A stretch of DNA of 16,382 nucleotides, from positions 1 to 16,382 of the forward strand of contig PMNG01000065.1 in the NCBI GenBank assembly GCA_003162615.1. Reading direction: 5' to 3'. Source of the DNA: Methanothrix sp. Lineage in GTDB: Archaea; Halobacteriota; Methanosarcinia; Methanotrichales; Methanotrichaceae. This document shows positions 14,375 through 16,382 of this stretch, piece after piece; positions within the stretch are counted from its first letter, which is position 1, and each line of letters starts with the position of its first letter. The notes below the pieces were generated by a model, which was not told the origin of the DNA, ran no database searches, and saw only the letters and a program-made list of their open reading frames with translations. The position numbers and the translations under genes are program-made.

Positions 14375-15427
14375 TCAATCGCATTCACAACTTTCGCTTG
14401 AGTAAATGTAATATCTGAGCGGGTTGGAAGCTGAGATATCATCCTGGTCTGCAGTCTTTACATGGATGTTATCCATAAGGGCGATATCTTTGTTTCTGGT
14501 CAAGGTGATCGGATTGTCCTTGTTGTCCATTGTGATGGTCATCGCGGTCGGATCAACCTGCCTTATGGACATCTTATCATACTGCTGGCCAGTTGTTATT
14601 GATGTTGGTGTGTCGGATATTTGAAATATTCCATCAATAGTTGCGATGTTGCTTTGAGAACTGCTGAATACGTTCTTGAAGTGGACGGCGATAATAACAA
14701 TACCCTTTATGTTTCCCAGGTCTTTCTTGTAGTAGTAAGTCTGGTCACCTATGTTGGCATTTTCTATTGAAGGCTGAATGACCTTGTTATCAACGATTTT
14801 GCCATTTTTGCTAAGTTCTAGATAGACCTTCTTGCTATCGGAATCTATAGCCTTGATCGATAGATTATAACCTTCATCCAGCTCCAAAGGGTTCGACAAG
14901 TTGAATGTCTGCTCAGTGTTGTCATCGTTCAAGACCTCACTGATTTGCTCGTTGGTCATTATGTTTCTGCTCTCGGACTTGTCATATAGGAACGGAACTG
15001 ACTGGTTGGTGGCGCTCAAATCCCATGTTGAGTTGCTGTCATAAGCAGCAAAGTAATCCCCGCCAAGGAAACCAATCTCCTCATACTGACCCCATGGCCC
15101 AAAACTAAAATCGATAGGTATAGCCTCTGTGGTATAGACTACGCCCCTGTTGCCATTAGCATCTGGCTCATCGCTGAGAGTAGCGCTGCCCTTGTCTTGA
15201 GCGATATTAGATAGCCTGAAAGTGAGATTCTCAGTGCCAATGTCGTCATCAATATCATAGTAGAAGCCTGGAAATGTGTAGCTGTCCCAAGTGACACTTT
15301 TCTCCCCGAGATCATGAATATCGCTTCGGAGATCAATCTCTTGTGCTTGAAATAAAATCGTCATAGTAAATAAAATAATTATTGTGCTGACGCTGATTGA
15401 AGCTATATTTCTTATTTTATTTATCAT
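14375..15427 (-). CDS. Secreted S-layer-type protein with one Methanosarcina-type domain (DUF1608)
   Basis: The 350-residue product has a signal peptide (about 1-29: MINKIR, then a hydrophobic core ending near FQAQE). It continues with one copy of the S-layer domain found in Methanosarcinales surface proteins: TWDSYTFPGFYYDIDDDIGTE near the start, GPWGQYEEIGFLGGDYFAAY, LELDEGYNLSIKAID, KKVYLELSKNGKIVD, TIDGIFQI, and ADQDDISASNPLRYYIY at the end. Typical S-layer proteins of this family have two such domains, a Thr/Pro/Glu-rich linker and a C-terminal membrane anchor. This one stops directly after the first domain with SESCECD and has no anchor. It is therefore either a shed or associated surface protein, or a shortened version. 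The start has a strong GGGAGG Shine-Dalgarno (15434-15439) and a TATA box at 15485-15491. It is AT-richer than the housekeeping genes. Confidence 0.88.
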   Translation of the reverse strand: MINKIRNIASISVSTIIILFTMTILFQAQEIDLRSDIHDLGEKSVTWDSYTFPGFYYDIDDDIGTENLTFRLSNIAQDKGSATLSDEPDANGNRGVVYTTEAIPIDFSFGPWGQYEEIGFLGGDYFAAYDSNSTWDLSATNQSVPFLYDKSESRNIMTNEQISEVLNDDNTEQTFNLSNPLELDEGYNLSIKAIDSDSKKVYLELSKNGKIVDNKVIQPSIENANIGDQTYYYKKDLGNIKGIVIIAVHFKNVFSSSQSNIATIDGIFQISDTPTSITTGQQYDKMSIRQVDPTAMTITMDNKDNPITLTRNKDIALMDNIHVKTADQDDISASNPLRYYIYSSESCECD

Positions 15428-15484
15428 CTAAATCCTCCCAAATGATCCATCCACCTTTTAGCGCAATTACTGAACAGAATATCC

Positions 15485-15491
15485 AATTTAT
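15485..15491 (-). promoter_or_regulatory. TATA box of the S-layer-type gene
   Basis: On the minus strand this reads ATAAATT. A start about 26 bp downstream (near 15462) gives a leader of about 35 bases that contains the GGGAGG Shine-Dalgarno at 15434-15439. Confidence 0.5.
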
Positions 15492-15499
15492 GTTGCCTC

Positions 15500-15850
15500 T
15501 TCTCCAATATAAGGATGTATTATTGTATGCCATCATGCTTCCCGATCGGCTTGAAGAAAGATATTCTGGGGAGACTTAGCAGCTCAAGAAAAACTCCTAT
15601 CGATTTAAGCATTGTATTCGATATCTTGATTGGGAAAACGCACATGGCCCGCAGATAAACTGCGACCAAAAATATTTTAGGATAAAATAAGTTCGCGAAG
15701 TCAAAGAACTTGAATATGAATCTAAAAAATATCATCACTGGCGTAAGATGGCCGAATAATTGATGTTCTTTTCCGCCTATTATCCTGTGAAAACCGGATT
15801 TAGATCGGTTTATACCAAACTGAACAATTATGAGCCTTTAAATGATTTTT
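15500..15850. other. AT-rich spacer left of the repeat region, no gene recognised
   Basis: This part of the divergent spacer between the S-layer-type gene and the repeat-protein gene has only short frames. A 72-codon minus-strand frame (15520-15738) is rich in Phe and Leu as expected from AT-rich noncoding DNA and has no supporting ribosome-binding site. Short plus-strand frames such as one reading EVKELEYESKKYHHWRKMAE (about 15696-15755) might be remains of a lost gene but match nothing I know. Confidence 0.4.
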
Positions 15851-15920
15851 CGAACAGTTTAATTGACCTGAATCACTGTTCGTTCTGGGTTTATACGGGC
15901 CGTTCGGGGTTCGTTCTGCC
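15851..15920. promoter_or_regulatory. Inverted and direct repeats upstream of a strong promoter, possible operator
   Basis: CGAACAGT (15851-15858) and ACTGTTCG (15875-15882) form a perfect 8-bp inverted repeat with a 16-base spacer. GTTCG recurs at 15878-15882, 15902-15906 and 15909-15913, and TCGTTCTG is repeated exactly at 15880-15887 and 15911-15918. ACGGGCCGT (15895-15903) is a small palindrome within the array. The set ends 6 bases before the TATA box at 15926, where archaeal activators or repressors commonly bind. No known binding-site consensus is recognised. Confidence 0.5.
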
Positions 15921-15925
15921 ATAAC

Positions 15926-15934
15926 TTTTTATAT
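15926..15934 (+). promoter_or_regulatory. TATA box of the repeat-protein gene
   Basis: TTTTTATAT is a near-consensus archaeal box A. Transcription would start near 15956, giving a leader of about 50 bases. The leader contains GTGGAGGT (15990-15997), a strong Shine-Dalgarno about 7 bases before the ATG at 16005. TCGTTC (15934-15939) overlaps its downstream edge and repeats the upstream motif. Confidence 0.65.
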
Positions 15935-16004
15935 CGTTCAAAAGATGAATATGCATGATCACTCTTCAAACCAGAGTCGATCTTGAAAAGTGGAGGTACA
16001 ATCA

Positions 16005-16382
16005 ATGAATTACGCTAAATATGTAGTGGTATTGATAGCCGCTTTCTTTCTCATGATACCGGCATTTTCGATACCAGACGATGGGCACTCAATAGGATGC
16101 TCAGATAACCAGCAAAAAACTTTTGGCAACCAGAATTCCATGATGGGATCCGATGGTCATCAGATTGGTCCCAAGTCCATGATGGGAAATGATGGCCCCA
16201 AAATAGTATGTCTAACCATATGCAAAATAATAGGTGGTGGACAAGAGCAAGCCGGCCCCAGCTCCATGATGGGTAAGAATGGACAAGATGGCAAGGACAA
16301 GACTTGCGGCTGTCAGAGTTCCGTGAAAGGAAATCAGGGACAAGATGGCCAGCAGAAGGCATGCGGTTGTCAGGCTGGACAA
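16005..16382 (+). CDS. Secreted Gly/Gln/Cys-rich repeat protein (cut by right edge)
   Basis: An open frame of 126 codons runs off the right end without a stop. It starts with a clear signal peptide (about residues 1-22: MNYAKYVVVLIAAFFLMIP, then AFS). The mature part is built of degenerate repeats. SMMG occurs at residues 45-48, 58-61 and 87-90, followed each time by a DG or NG motif (SDG, NDG, KNGQDG). CGCQ occurs at 101-104 and 120-123, within a 19-residue period that also contains GQDG. Further cysteines are at 32, 69 and 73. It is very rich in Gly, Gln, Asn, Lys and Cys. I do not recognise the family. The paired CGC motifs could form disulfides between chains or bind metal; a structural surface or matrix role is inference. 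A strong Shine-Dalgarno and TATA box support expression. It is divergent from the S-layer-type gene. Confidence 0.8.
   Translation, partial: MNYAKYVVVLIAAFFLMIPAFSIPDDGHSIGCSDNQQKTFGNQNSMMGSDGHQIGPKSMMGNDGPKIVCLTICKIIGGGQEQAGPSSMMGKNGQDGKDKTCGCQSSVKGNQGQDGQQKACGCQAGQ

Noticed and set aside
15520..15738. 72-codon minus-strand frame rich in Phe and Leu
   Set aside because: No ribosome-binding site or recognisable motif; the residue composition is what AT-rich noncoding DNA gives.
16137..16382. CRISPR-like or simple tandem DNA repeat in the right-end gene
   Set aside because: Repeat spacing varies (39 and 87 bases), the units are degenerate, and the repetition is in frame and at the protein level, so it is a coding repeat.

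Overview
The window looks like a chromosomal segment of a methanogenic euryarchaeon of the order Methanosarcinales, probably a Methanothrix (Methanosaeta)-like organism. The supporting signs are the archaeal ribosomal cluster L7Ae-S28e-L24e-Ndk-aIF5B, the archaeal tRNA methylase Trm56, a RecJ-like DHH protein with DnaJ-type zinc fingers, a dihydropteroate-synthase-like protein typical of tetrahydromethanopterin-using organisms, a Methanosarcina-type S-layer domain protein, and archaeal TATA boxes about 26-28 bp upstream of several starts. The genus is inference.

Layout. Positions 1-376 (minus) hold the N-terminal part of a SAM-dependent methyltransferase that runs off the left edge. Behind it, at about 660-1055 on the same strand, lies a decayed second copy with stops and frameshifts. 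Positions 1129-3455 (plus) hold the DHPS-like gene overlapping a membrane-anchored protein of unknown function, closed by a terminator-like hairpin. Positions 3556-4775 are the ribosomal cluster, including a 56-codon L24e gene. The L7Ae leader carries a hairpin with box C/D-like kink-turn features directly next to its Shine-Dalgarno, a candidate autoregulatory site. aIF5B (4876-6693) has its own TATA box. A P2-type cation ATPase (6864-9614) has an unusual second, degenerate copy of its TGES loop.

The DHH protein (minus, 9756-11915) and Trm56 (plus, from 11992) are divergent across 76 bp, and both appear leaderless. An ATP-grasp ligase of unknown substrate follows (12586-13722), then a probable leaderless 46-residue gene on the minus strand. 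The AT-rich right end holds unassigned sequence, a secreted single-domain S-layer-type protein (minus, 14375-15427), a 577-bp spacer with inverted and direct repeats next to a strong TATA box, and the start of a secreted Gly/Gln/Cys-rich repeat protein cut by the right edge.

The left and centre are mainly housekeeping: translation, tRNA modification and nucleic-acid metabolism. The right end is accessory cell-surface sequence. The points most worth a second look are the terminal repeat protein with its regulatory region, the L7Ae leader, and the duplicated ATPase loop.
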